DNA from: 40CM-2-70-7 sp035505915
GTDB taxonomy: Bacteria > Gemmatimonadota > Gemmatimonadetes > Gemmatimonadales > GWC2-71-9
Length of the DNA stretch: 64,000 nucleotides
Direction of reading: 5' to 3'
Assembly (NCBI GenBank): GCA_035505915.1
Contig: DATJQI010000023.1
Coordinates: forward strand, 15,252 to 79,251
The position numbers were made by a program, and so were the translations under genes. Positions 1 to 7,915 of the stretch are shown here, piece after piece. Positions within the stretch are counted from its first letter, which is position 1. Each line of letters starts with the position of its first letter. Below the pieces are notes generated by a model that did not search any database, was not told the DNA's origin, and saw only the letters and a list, made by a program, of their open reading frames with translations.

Positions 1-1175
1 CGCTCACCGGCGGGACCGTCTATCCGGTCTCCGGGCCGAAGATCGAGCACGCGACGGTGCTCATTCGCAACGGCGCCATCGCGGCCGTCGGGACGACCGT
101 GGCCATTCCGGCGGACGCCACCCGGATCGACGTCTCGGGCAAGTGGGTCACGCCGGGACTCATCGACGGACTGTCGAACCTGGGGCTCGCGGAAATCGAC
201 GCGGTGCCCAACACCAACGAGAACACCACCGGGAAAGACGTGGCCGCGGCCTTCAACGTGTCGGAGGGCATCAACCCCGCCTCCACGCTGATCCCGATCA
301 ACCGGGTGGATGGCGTCACCAGCGCGCTCGCGACCCCGGGCGGCGGGTTGATCGGCGGCCAGGCCGTGCTGATCGACCTGGACGGCGGGACCATCGAGCA
401 GATGATCGACCGGTCTCCCGCGGCGATGGTGATGGACCTGTCCGAGAACGCGAAGAGCACGGGGAACGGCGCCCGGGCGGGGGTGGCGGCGCGGCTCCGG
501 CAGGTGTTCACCGACGCCCTCGAATACTCCCGCCGCCGGGCCGACTACTCCCGGGCGCAGATGGAGGCCCTGGCCGCGCCGGCGGCCGACCTCGAGGCGC
601 TCCTGCCGGTGCTGCGGGGGGAGGAGCCGGTGCTGGTGAGCGCCAACCGGAAGAGCGACATCCTCACCGCGTTGCGGATCGCGAAGGAGTTCAAGCTCAA
701 GCTGATTCTCGCGGGCGCGTCCGAGGGATGGGAGGTCGCGTCCGAGATCGCGGCCGCCGGCGTGCCGGTGCTCGTCGCGCCGATGGACAACCTGCCCAGT
801 TACGACGGCCTCGGCACCCGCTTCGGCAACGCCACCCTGCTCGCCCGGGCGGGAGTCAAGGTCGCGTTCTACTTCTCCGATTCACACAATGCGCGGGACA
901 TCCGGCAGCAGGCCGGCACGGCGGTCTCGTTCGGGATGACCTGGGACCAGGCCCTCCGGGCGATCACCCTCTCGCCCGCCGAGATCTTCGGTGTCGGTGA
1001 CCGGTACGGCTCGCTCGACGCGGGCAAGGTGGCGAACATCGTGGTCTGGTCGGGCGATCCGTTCGAGTTCTCGACGGCCGTGGAGCACGTGTACATCCGC
1101 GGGCGGGAGATCCCGCTCACGAGCCGGCAGAAGGAGCTCCTCGATCGGTATCGGACGGTGCCGCCTAGTTACTAG
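1..1175 (+). CDS. Amidohydrolase-family protein, 3' part (5' end outside window)
   Basis: The frame is open from base 3, so the true start lies upstream; about 390 codons are visible. An imidazolonepropionase-like amidohydrolase fold is indicated by the N-terminal beta strands (VLIRNGAIAAVG), the GKWVTPGLIDG segment and the C-terminal LDAGKVANIVVWSGDPFE block, which is where such proteins rebuild the composite beta domain. Oddly, the metal-binding HxH expected just after PGLID is missing (the sequence continues GLSNLGLAEID). The protein may therefore be catalytically atypical or inactive. A single His lies in FSDSHNAR. It converges on rpmA, with a terminator between. The family is fairly sure; the substrate is unknown. 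Confidence 0.75.
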   Translation, partial: LTGGTVYPVSGPKIEHATVLIRNGAIAAVGTTVAIPADATRIDVSGKWVTPGLIDGLSNLGLAEIDAVPNTNENTTGKDVAAAFNVSEGINPASTLIPINRVDGVTSALATPGGGLIGGQAVLIDLDGGTIEQMIDRSPAAMVMDLSENAKSTGNGARAGVAARLRQVFTDALEYSRRRADYSRAQMEALAAPAADLEALLPVLRGEEPVLVSANRKSDILTALRIAKEFKLKLILAGASEGWEVASEIAAAGVPVLVAPMDNLPSYDGLGTRFGNATLLARAGVKVAFYFSDSHNARDIRQQAGTAVSFGMTWDQALRAITLSPAEIFGVGDRYGSLDAGKVANIVVWSGDPFEFSTAVEHVYIRGREIPLTSRQKELLDRYRTVPPSY

Positions 1176-1278
1176 TTGTTAGGCGGTTAGGCGGTTAGTG
1201 AAAAACACGAAAGGCGGCCTTCCGAGAGGAAGCCCGCCTTTCACTTTTCTTGCTAACCGCCTAACCGCCTAACAACTA
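1173..1278. terminator. Nested inverted repeat with intrinsic terminator between convergent genes
   Basis: Perfect 26-base arms at 1173-1198 and 1253-1278 enclose a second hairpin (1209-1217 with 1234-1242, extended by 1219-1223 with 1228-1232). The inner hairpin has an A-rich left flank and a T-rich right flank, so it can end transcripts from both sides. Each outer arm contains 2.6 copies of the 8-mer GTTAGGCG. The left arm begins inside the last codons of the amidohydrolase gene. Confidence 0.8.
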
Positions 1279-1283
1279 TCAAC

Positions 1284-1535
1284 TCAAGGGTACACACTCA
1301 CCTTGAACCGCGTCTTGCTCCTGTGCTCGAACTTGACGTGGCCGTCGGCGACCGCGAAGAGCGTGTCGTCGGAGGCCCGGCGGACGTTGACGCCCGGATG
1401 GAACTTGGTGCCGCGCTGGCGGACCAGGATGTTTCCCGACTTCACGAACTCCCCGCCGAAGCGCTTCACGCCCAGGTACTGGGGGTTCGAATCGCGGCCG
1501 TTTCGGGTCGAGCCGACACCCTTCTTATGAGCCAT
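1284..1535 (-). CDS. rpmA: 50S ribosomal protein L27
   Basis: This is an 83-residue protein of normal L27 length, beginning MAHKKGVGSTRNGRDS, the glycine/lysine-rich N-terminus that reaches the peptidyl-transferase centre. The QYLGVKRFGG and GNILVRQRG segments are family hallmarks. The N-terminus starts directly with MAHKK, so no cleavable extension of the Firmicutes type is present. It lies 7 bases after rplU and is the last gene of rng-rplU-rpmA. The usual next gene, obg, is absent; a terminator follows instead. Confidence 0.97.
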   Translation of the reverse strand: MAHKKGVGSTRNGRDSNPQYLGVKRFGGEFVKSGNILVRQRGTKFHPGVNVRRASDDTLFAVADGHVKFEHRSKTRFKVSVYP

Positions 1536-1542
1536 GGAGTCC

Positions 1543-1860
1543 TCAGCCGACCTTCACGTCGGCGATCTTCACTTCCGTGAACTGCTGGCGATGGCCGGCG
1601 TGGCGGCGATAGCCGGTCCGGCGCGCGAACCGGTAGATCCGGATCTTCCGGGCCTTGCCGTGCCGCACCACCTCGGCCGTCACCTTGGCGCCCTTCACCT
1701 TGGGCGTCCCCGCCTGGACGGTCTTTCCATCCGACGTGAGCAGGACCTCGTCGAACGTCACCTTGCTCCCGGGCTCAGCCTCGAGGAGGGGGACTTTGAT
1801 CGTGATGCCTTCTTCGGCCCGGAACTGCTGGCCTCCGGCGACAAAAATGGCGTACGTCAT
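1543..1860 (-). CDS. rplU: 50S ribosomal protein L21
   Basis: This 105-residue protein begins MTYAIFVAGGQQFRAEEG, the typical L21 opening. The basic stretch HGKARKIRIYRFARRTGYRR is the rRNA-binding part, and the ending matches family length. L21 binds 23S rRNA in the large subunit. It follows rng by 51 bases and precedes rpmA by 7, an arrangement common in bacteria. No separate promoter is obvious in the 51-base gap. Confidence 0.97.
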   Translation of the reverse strand: MTYAIFVAGGQQFRAEEGITIKVPLLEAEPGSKVTFDEVLLTSDGKTVQAGTPKVKGAKVTAEVVRHGKARKIRIYRFARRTGYRRHAGHRQQFTEVKIADVKVG

Positions 1861-1911
1861 AGGGGGCGGAACCTAAGCGGGTGCATAGAGTTAGTCAATG
1901 GCCGTCGGGGG

Positions 1912-3555
1912 CTACGCCACCGCGTACTGCTCGGTGACGTCCCGCCCGGCCGGCTTCGCCATCATCCGGAACTCATCGAGGCGCATCATCGGGTCGTCCC
2001 GGACTTCGAGCTGGAGACCCGTCTGCTTCTCCAACTGCCGCAAGAAGTTGGGCTCCTGCTCCACCAGATAGATGGCCACTTCGGGGTGCAGCCGGACCGC
2101 CAGCTGGCGCTCCTTGTGGTCCGCCCCGGCCCGCTTGAGCGACCGCTCCATCCGCCGGACCACGACTTCGGGCCGGAAGACCCGGCCCGTCCCCGAGCAC
2201 GTGGGGCATTCGGCGGTCATGGATTGCCAGAGGGAGGGCCGCACCCGCTGGCGGGTCATCTCGATCAGACCCAGCTCCGATACCGCGTACGCCTTGGTGC
2301 GGGCCCGGTCCCGTCCCAGATGGGTCCGCAGCTCGTGCAGGACCTTGTCCCGGTTCCCCCGGGTCTCCATGTCGATGAAATCGACCACGATGATGCCGCC
2401 GATGTCCCGAAGCCGGAGCTGCCGGGCCACCTCACGCGCGGCTTCGACGTTGGTCCGGAGAATGGTGCTCTCGGGGTCCTTCTTGCCGGTGTACCGCCCG
2501 GTGTTCACGTCGATCGAAACCAGCGCCTCGGTGGGCTGGATGATGATGTAGCCGCCCGTCGGCAGGTCCACCCGCTGGGAGAAGAGCCCGCGGATCTCGG
2601 TCTCGATGTCGTATTCGTCGAAAAGCGGATTCTCCTGCTGGTAGAGCTTGACGCGCTCCAGGAGCGACGGGTCGATCGAGTGGAGATACTGCTCGATTTC
2701 GTTGTAGAGCTGCTTGGAATCCACCAGCAGCCCGTCGACCTTGTCCGAGAAGAGGTCGCGGACGATGCCCCGCGTGAGGCTCGTTTCCCGCTGCACCAGC
2801 GCCGGTGCCCGGACCGACTTGCTCTTCCGGACGATCTTCTTCCACAGCCCCACGAGATGGTCGATTTCCCGCTTGCAGCTCTCTTCGGTGAGGTCGTCCG
2901 CGACCGTGCGGATGATCCAGCCGCCCTCGTCCTTCGGCACCAGGCGGGACACCATTTCGCGCAGTTTGCCGCGGAGCTCGCGGTTCTCGATCTTGCGGGA
3001 GACGCCGACTTTGGACGCGTACGGCATGTAGACCAGGAACCGGCCCGGCAGGGAGATCTGCGCGGTCACCCGGGGTCCCTTGGTGCTGATGGGCTCCTTG
3101 ATGACCTGCACGAGCTTGGTCTGCCCGCGCTTCAGCTCGTCCTGGATGTTGGGAAGGGGACGCCGGCCCCGGCGGCCGCCGCCACCGCCACCGCCCTTGG
3201 GTGGGCGTCCCTGCTGCGGTGACCCGGAAGCCGTCGCGGCGGGGGTGTCGGTGCCGTTTCCGGCCCCGTCCCCGTTGGTGGGCTCGTCGTCGACGTCCTC
3301 GGGCTCGCCGGGCTCATCCTCGTCCTCCGACTCGATCAGGTCGGAAGCATGGAGGAAGGCACTTTTCTCGGCGCCGATATTCAGGAACGCGGCCTGAATA
3401 CCGGGAAGTACGGCTTCTACCTTGCCGAGGTAGATGTCTCCGACGGAACGCCGGGCATCCGGACGATCGACCAGGAGTTCAACAAGGCGGTCGTCCTCGA
3501 GAATGGCCACGCGGGTTTCCCGCTGGCTCCCGCTGATCAGAATTTCTCGCTTCAA
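1912..3555 (-). CDS. rng: Ribonuclease G/E family endoribonuclease
   Basis: This 547-residue Rne/Rng endonuclease processes rRNA and mRNA in the cytoplasm. An S1-like RNA-binding domain (about 35-180) is interrupted by a low-complexity acidic then Gly/Arg-rich insert at about 75-133. The DNase I-like catalytic core carries SIDVNTG and the VVDFIDM aspartate block. CPTCSG near the C-terminus is the Zn-link that joins subunits. There is no long RNase E-type scaffold tail, so Rng-like is the better name. The start is a TTG at 3555, with AAAGGA about 8 bases upstream; no ATG or GTG is available nearby. It heads the rplU-rpmA operon. Confidence 0.93.
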   Translation of the reverse strand: MKREILISGSQRETRVAILEDDRLVELLVDRPDARRSVGDIYLGKVEAVLPGIQAAFLNIGAEKSAFLHASDLIESEDEDEPGEPEDVDDEPTNGDGAGNGTDTPAATASGSPQQGRPPKGGGGGGGRRGRRPLPNIQDELKRGQTKLVQVIKEPISTKGPRVTAQISLPGRFLVYMPYASKVGVSRKIENRELRGKLREMVSRLVPKDEGGWIIRTVADDLTEESCKREIDHLVGLWKKIVRKSKSVRAPALVQRETSLTRGIVRDLFSDKVDGLLVDSKQLYNEIEQYLHSIDPSLLERVKLYQQENPLFDEYDIETEIRGLFSQRVDLPTGGYIIIQPTEALVSIDVNTGRYTGKKDPESTILRTNVEAAREVARQLRLRDIGGIIVVDFIDMETRGNRDKVLHELRTHLGRDRARTKAYAVSELGLIEMTRQRVRPSLWQSMTAECPTCSGTGRVFRPEVVVRRMERSLKRAGADHKERQLAVRLHPEVAIYLVEQEPNFLRQLEKQTGLQLEVRDDPMMRLDEFRMMAKPAGRDVTEQYAVA

Positions 3556-3572
3556 AGCACGAATCCTTTACG

Positions 3573-3600
3573 CCCCCGGTGGGCCAACAGCCCACGGGGG
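3573..3600 (-). promoter_or_regulatory. Stable hairpin in the rng 5' leader
   Basis: A C/G-rich stem (arms about 3573-3584 and 3590-3600, one bulge) lies 18 bases upstream of the rng TTG start, within a leader of about 184 bases predicted from the promoter at 3746-3774. Enteric rne is autoregulated through 5'-leader structures, so a similar role is a reasonable guess. The absence of a U-tract argues against a simple terminator. Confidence 0.45.
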
Positions 3601-3745
3601 TCCCTAGGTGGTTCCAGCAATTAACGGATGAGGCAGAGCCCGAAAGACCGGAGTGTCGAGAAACGAGATGGACCCGGACGCCCGCGGCGGGCGGCAGGAT
3701 GCGCGTCAACGACGCGAACGGAGCCAGAGTCCCAAGCACGTTGTA

Positions 3746-3774
3746 AATCTAAGCGGCCTTGTAAGTTAGGTCAA
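3746..3774 (-). promoter_or_regulatory. Promoter of rng-rplU-rpmA
   Basis: TTGACC (3769-3774 complement), a 17-base spacer and TAGATT (3746-3751 complement) form a good sigma-70-like promoter. Transcription would start near 3739 and give a leader of about 184 bases. Confidence 0.6.
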
Positions 3775-3786
3775 TCCAAGTAGCTT
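3759..3786 (+). promoter_or_regulatory. Promoter of the prolyl oligopeptidase gene
   Basis: TTGTAA at 3759-3764, a 16-base spacer and TAGCTT at 3781-3786 would start transcription a few bases before the ATG at 3797. It overlaps the opposing rng promoter, so the two could compete for RNA polymerase. Confidence 0.4.
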
Positions 3787-3796
3787 CTCTGCCGAA

Positions 3797-5899
3797 ATGC
3801 ACGCCGACCCGCAAGACCCTACGGGCCCGACCTACCCCGCGTTCCAGTATCCCCCTACCCGGAAGTCGCCGCAGGTAGACGACTATCACGGCACTCCAGT
3901 CGCGGACCCGTACCGCTGGCTCGAAGACGTCGACACGCCCGAAACCCGGGCGTGGATCGAGGCCCAGAACGCGGTCACCTTCGCCTTCCTGGAGGCGGTC
4001 CCGTCCCGGAAGGCCATCCACCAGCGGCTGACCGAGCTGTGGAGCTACGAACGCTACGGAGTCCCCACCCACAAGGCCGGCCGCTGGTTCTACTTCCGGA
4101 ACGACGGGCTCCAGAATCAAGCCGTGCTGTACCGCGCCGACGCCCTGGACGGCCCGCCCACCGTCCTGCTCGATCCCAACCTCCTCTCGCCGGACGGGAC
4201 CACCGCGCTCGGCGTCACCGCCCTCAGTGAAGATGGCCGCCTCCTGGCTTACTCCGTCTCGGAGAGCGGGTCCGACTGGACCGAGATCCGGGTGCGGGAG
4301 GTGGACTCGGGAGCCGACCGGCCCGACCGGCTGTCCTGGGTGAAATTCTCGTCGATCGCCTGGACGCACGACGCCAACGGATTCTACTACAGCCGCTATC
4401 CCGCTCCGGAGAACGGAGATCCCCTCCTTCAGGTCAACAAACATCACAAGCTCTATTACCACCGCCTGGGGACCCCGCAGGAGGCCGATCTCCTGATCTT
4501 CGAGCAACCCGACCAGCCCGATTGGGGGATCGCCGCCCAGGTGTCCGAGGATGGGCGGTACCTGGTCCTGTCGATCTGGCTCGGGACCGACCGCCGGAAC
4601 CGGCTCTACGCGGTCGACCTGGGGGACCCGCTGCACCCCCGCCTGACCGCTCCCGTGAACCGGCTGCTCGACCGTTTCGACGCCTCGTACGGCTTCCTGG
4701 GAAACGACGGCCCCGTCTTCTACCTGGTGACCGACCGTGAGGCCCCCCGGCGGCGCGTGGTGTCGCTCGCGATCACCGATCCCGCCCTCGACCTCTCCCC
4801 CATCGTGGCCGAGCAGCCGGATACGCTCGAGTCCGCGCACCTCGCCGGAGACGTGCTGGTGGCGAGCTATCTCCATCACGCCCACGCCCTGATGCGGCGG
4901 TTCACGCTCACGGGCGAGGAGCTGGCCCCGGTCGCGCTTCCGTCACTGGGGTCCGTAGCCGAAGTGTCCGGCGAGCGGCGGTCCACCACCATCTTCTTCG
5001 CGTTCACGTCGTTCCTCACGCCGACGGCCATTCTGTCGCACGACGTGCGGACCGGAGCGACCGCTCCCTGGCGGTCACCGGTCGTGAAGTTCGACGCCGC
5101 CCGGTACGAGACCCGCGAGGTGTTCGTGCGGTCCCGGGACGGGACGGAGCTCCCGATGTTCATCACCGGCCGGCGCGGCGCGCCGGCGGACGGGAACGCC
5201 CCGGTCTATCTGTACGGGTACGGCGGTTTCAACGTGAACCTCACGCCGGCATTCTCGGCCGGCATCATCGCCTGGCTCGAGCTGGGCGGAGTGTTCGCCC
5301 TGCCCGTGCTGCGGGGCGGCGGGGAGTATGGCGAAGCGTGGCACGAAGCGGGCATGCTCGCGCGCAAGCAGAACGTCTTCGACGACTTCTTCGCGGCGGC
5401 GGAGTGGCTGATCGCGCAGCGGATCACCCGCCCCGCACGGCTCGCGATCGGCGGCGGCTCGAACGGCGGGCTCCTCGTGGGTGCCGCGATGACGCAGCGC
5501 CCCGATCTCTTCGGCGCGGCGCTTCCCGCGGTGGGCGTCATGGACATGCTCCGCTTCCACAAGTTCACCATCGGCTGGGCCTGGGTGCCGGAGTACGGCT
5601 CCGCCGACGACGCGGCGCAGTTCCCCACCCTCCTCGCGTATTCCCCCCTTCACAATCTGCGGCCCGGGACCCGATATCCGGCGACCCTGATCACCACGGC
5701 CGACCACGACGACCGCGTGGTGCCGGGACACTCCTTCAAATTCGCGGCGGCGCTTCAGGCGGCGCAGGCGGGTCCTGCCCCGGTGTTGATCCGGGTGGAG
5801 ACCAAGGCCGGGCACGGCGCGGGGAAGCCGACGGCCAAACTGATCGACGAACAGGCGGACCGCTGGGCCTTTCTGGTCCGGGTCTTCGGGCTGGCGTAG
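3797..5899 (+). CDS. Prolyl oligopeptidase (S9A family)
   Basis: This 700-residue serine peptidase cleaves short peptides after proline. The N-terminal motif PVADPYRWLEDVDTPETRAW opens the S9A fold, followed by a seven-blade propeller (about 75-420) and an alpha/beta-hydrolase domain. Catalytic Ser555 sits in GGGSNGGLL. The Asp lies in DHDDRVV (638 or 639) and His673 in KAGHGAGKP; spacing matches the mammalian enzyme. No signal peptide is visible, so it is predicted cytoplasmic, unlike many S9 enzymes. It is followed after 9 bases by the DUF1003 gene. Confidence 0.93.
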   Translation: MHADPQDPTGPTYPAFQYPPTRKSPQVDDYHGTPVADPYRWLEDVDTPETRAWIEAQNAVTFAFLEAVPSRKAIHQRLTELWSYERYGVPTHKAGRWFYFRNDGLQNQAVLYRADALDGPPTVLLDPNLLSPDGTTALGVTALSEDGRLLAYSVSESGSDWTEIRVREVDSGADRPDRLSWVKFSSIAWTHDANGFYYSRYPAPENGDPLLQVNKHHKLYYHRLGTPQEADLLIFEQPDQPDWGIAAQVSEDGRYLVLSIWLGTDRRNRLYAVDLGDPLHPRLTAPVNRLLDRFDASYGFLGNDGPVFYLVTDREAPRRRVVSLAITDPALDLSPIVAEQPDTLESAHLAGDVLVASYLHHAHALMRRFTLTGEELAPVALPSLGSVAEVSGERRSTTIFFAFTSFLTPTAILSHDVRTGATAPWRSPVVKFDAARYETREVFVRSRDGTELPMFITGRRGAPADGNAPVYLYGYGGFNVNLTPAFSAGIIAWLELGGVFALPVLRGGGEYGEAWHEAGMLARKQNVFDDFFAAAEWLIAQRITRPARLAIGGGSNGGLLVGAAMTQRPDLFGAALPAVGVMDMLRFHKFTIGWAWVPEYGSADDAAQFPTLLAYSPLHNLRPGTRYPATLITTADHDDRVVPGHSFKFAAALQAAQAGPAPVLIRVETKAGHGAGKPTAKLIDEQADRWAFLVRVFGLA

Positions 5900-5908
5900 C
5901 TTCCTCAC

Positions 5909-6652
5909 ATGGCCAAAGTCACCTGCTCCCTTTGCGGCACGTCGGTGGACGCCCGGACGATGGTCGGCTCCCAGAAGCTCGAGCCCGCCATCGTCAGCCT
6001 GATCAAGCGCGATCGGCCGGAGTGGCCCGGCACCCGGGGGATCTGCCAGAACTGCCGCGAGCAGTACCGCGCCAAGAAGTTCCTGGGCTACCTGGAAGAA
6101 GAGTTCGACAAGATCTCGGACATGGAGAAGTCGCTGGTCACCCGGCTGGTGGGCCGCGGCCGCGTGAGCCGTCTGGTGAACCAGGAATTCGAAGCCCAGA
6201 TGACGCTGGGCGAGCGGGTGGCGGACAAGGTGGCGCAGTTCGGCGGGAGCTGGACCTTCATCGGCCTCTTCAGCGGGACCCTGATCGTCTGGATGACGAT
6301 CAATTCCGTCTTCCTGCTCAAGAAGCCCTTCGATCCCTATCCTTACATCCTGCTGAATTTGGTCCTGTCCGCCCTGGCGGCCCTGCAGGCACCGGTGATC
6401 ATGATGAGCCAGAACCGCCAGGCGGAAAAGGACCGGATGCAGGCCAAGCAGGACTACGAGATCAATCTGATGGCGGAGATCGAGATCCGGGACCTGCACG
6501 ACAAGCTGGACTCATTGCGGTTCAAGCAGTGGCACGAGCTGTGGCACCTGCAGCAGCGGCAGCTCGAGCTTCTCGAGCATCTGCACAAAGAGCTGTCACA
6601 CCCGGAAGAGCAGACCGCCGAGCCCGGGCCGTATAAGCCGCCGGAGCTGTAG
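5909..6652 (+). CDS. DUF1003 membrane protein with N-terminal zinc-ribbon-like Cys pairs
   Basis: This 247-residue protein begins with two CxxC pairs (C6/C9 and C46/C49), likely binding a metal. The DUF1003 core follows: RVADKVAQFGGSWTFIGLF, a first membrane span, the family-typical PFDPYPYILLNLVLSALAALQAPVI region with a second span, then MMSQNRQAEKDR. The C-terminal 75 residues look coiled-coil. The function of DUF1003 is not known. It probably shares the transcript of the peptidase 9 bases upstream, and converges on the acyl-CoA dehydrogenase 6 bases downstream. Confidence 0.85.
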   Translation: MAKVTCSLCGTSVDARTMVGSQKLEPAIVSLIKRDRPEWPGTRGICQNCREQYRAKKFLGYLEEEFDKISDMEKSLVTRLVGRGRVSRLVNQEFEAQMTLGERVADKVAQFGGSWTFIGLFSGTLIVWMTINSVFLLKKPFDPYPYILLNLVLSALAALQAPVIMMSQNRQAEKDRMQAKQDYEINLMAEIEIRDLHDKLDSLRFKQWHELWHLQQRQLELLEHLHKELSHPEEQTAEPGPYKPPEL

Positions 6653-6658
6653 CGAACG

Positions 6659-7879
6659 TCAGTCGATGAGGTCGCCCAAGAGCTGCCGCGCGATCACGAT
6701 GCGCTGAATCTCGCTCGTCCCTTCCCCGATCTCGCAGATCTTCGCGTCCCGCATCATCCGCTCCACCGGGTACTCCGTCGTGTAGCCGTACCCGCCGTGC
6801 AGCTGCACCGCCTTCGTCGTCGCGCGCATCGCGAGCTCCGACGCGTACAGTTTGGCCATCGCCGCTTCCCGCTTGAACGGATGGCCGTGCTGCTTGAGCC
6901 ACGCGGCGTGGAACACCAGGTGCTTGGCGCACTCGATTTCGGTGGCCATGTCGGCGAGCGCGAAGTGCACGCCCTGAAAGCTCGCCACCGGGCGCCCGAA
7001 CTGTTTCCGGGTGGACGTGTAGGTCAGGCACTCCTCCAGCGCGCCCTCGGCGATCCCGAGCGAGAGGGCCGCGATGCCGATGCGGCCGCCGTCCAGGGTG
7101 TGGAGGAACTGCCGGAAGCCGTTGTTCACGGGGCCCAGGACGTTCTCCTTCGGAACGACGGCGTCCTGGAACACCAGCTCCCGGGTGTCCGAGGCCCGCC
7201 AGCCGAGCTTGTCCTCCTTCTTTCCCGCCAGCACGCCACGGGTCTTGGGCAGCCCCGGCTCGTGCCCGATCCCCACCCGCGCCGCCTCGGCCAGATCGAC
7301 GGTGTCCTTGGTGACGATGAACGCGGTGATGCCGTGGGTCTTCTTGGCGGCCGGATCGGTCCGCGCCGTGGCCACGAAGATCTCCCCCACGCCCGCGTGG
7401 GTGATGAAGATCTTCGACCCGTTCAGGACGAAGTGATCGCCCTTGTCGACGGCCATGGTCTTGGTGCCGCCCGCGTCCGACCCGGCGCCCGGCTCGGTGA
7501 GGCCGAACCCGCCCAGGACTTTGCCGGACGCGAGGAGCGGGACGTACTTCCGCTTCTGATCCGGGGTGCCGAAGTCGACGATGGGGGAGGTGCCGAGCGT
7601 GGTGTGCGCGGAGATGGTGATGGCGTGACTGGCGTCCACCTTCGCCATCTCGTGAATCACGATCATGTAAGACAGATAGTCCATTCCCGAGCCGCCCAGC
7701 TCCTCCGGCCAGGGAATCCCGAAGAGTCCCAGGTCCGCCATCCGCTTCACGTTGTCCCAGGGGAACTTCGACTCGAGATCGTAGGCGCGGGCGGAGGGAC
7801 GGACCACGTTCGTGGCGAAGTCCCGCACCATCTCCCGGACCTGCAGGTGTTGCTCGGTGAAATAGAGATCGTCGTGCAT
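6659..7879 (-). CDS. Acyl-CoA dehydrogenase
   Basis: This 406-residue FAD-dependent enzyme oxidises acyl-CoA to the trans-2-enoyl-CoA. The acyl-CoA dehydrogenase signatures are all present: FGLTEPGAGSDAGGTKT in the middle domain, LHGGYGYTTEYPVERMMRDAKI, and EIGEGTSEIQRIVIARQLL, which holds the usual catalytic Glu region. Chain-length preference cannot be read from sequence. The frame is open further upstream, but ATG 7879 (MHDDLYFTEQH) is the family start, and TATATT lies 5 bases before it. It is divergent from the sugar dehydrogenase gene. Confidence 0.95.
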   Translation of the reverse strand: MHDDLYFTEQHLQVREMVRDFATNVVRPSARAYDLESKFPWDNVKRMADLGLFGIPWPEELGGSGMDYLSYMIVIHEMAKVDASHAITISAHTTLGTSPIVDFGTPDQKRKYVPLLASGKVLGGFGLTEPGAGSDAGGTKTMAVDKGDHFVLNGSKIFITHAGVGEIFVATARTDPAAKKTHGITAFIVTKDTVDLAEAARVGIGHEPGLPKTRGVLAGKKEDKLGWRASDTRELVFQDAVVPKENVLGPVNNGFRQFLHTLDGGRIGIAALSLGIAEGALEECLTYTSTRKQFGRPVASFQGVHFALADMATEIECAKHLVFHAAWLKQHGHPFKREAAMAKLYASELAMRATTKAVQLHGGYGYTTEYPVERMMRDAKICEIGEGTSEIQRIVIARQLLGDLID

Positions 7880-7884
7880 GCCGC

Positions 7885-7908
7885 AATATAGGCGGGGGGC
7901 GCTAGCTT
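7885..7908. promoter_or_regulatory. Divergent -10-like elements for two possibly leaderless genes
   Basis: The 36-base divergent gap holds TATATT on the minus strand (7885-7890), 5 bases before the dehydrogenase ATG. It also holds TAGCTT on the plus strand (7903-7908), 7 bases before the GTG at 7916. No convincing -35 is present for either. The spacing resembles leaderless promoters. Confidence 0.35.
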
Positions 7909-7915
7909 TCGCAGC

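Noticed and set aside
1534..3222. Long plus-strand open frame (562 codons) opposite rng
   Set aside because: It is the antisense shadow of rng in GC-rich DNA; its product is rich in Arg, Pro, His and Gly without domain signatures.
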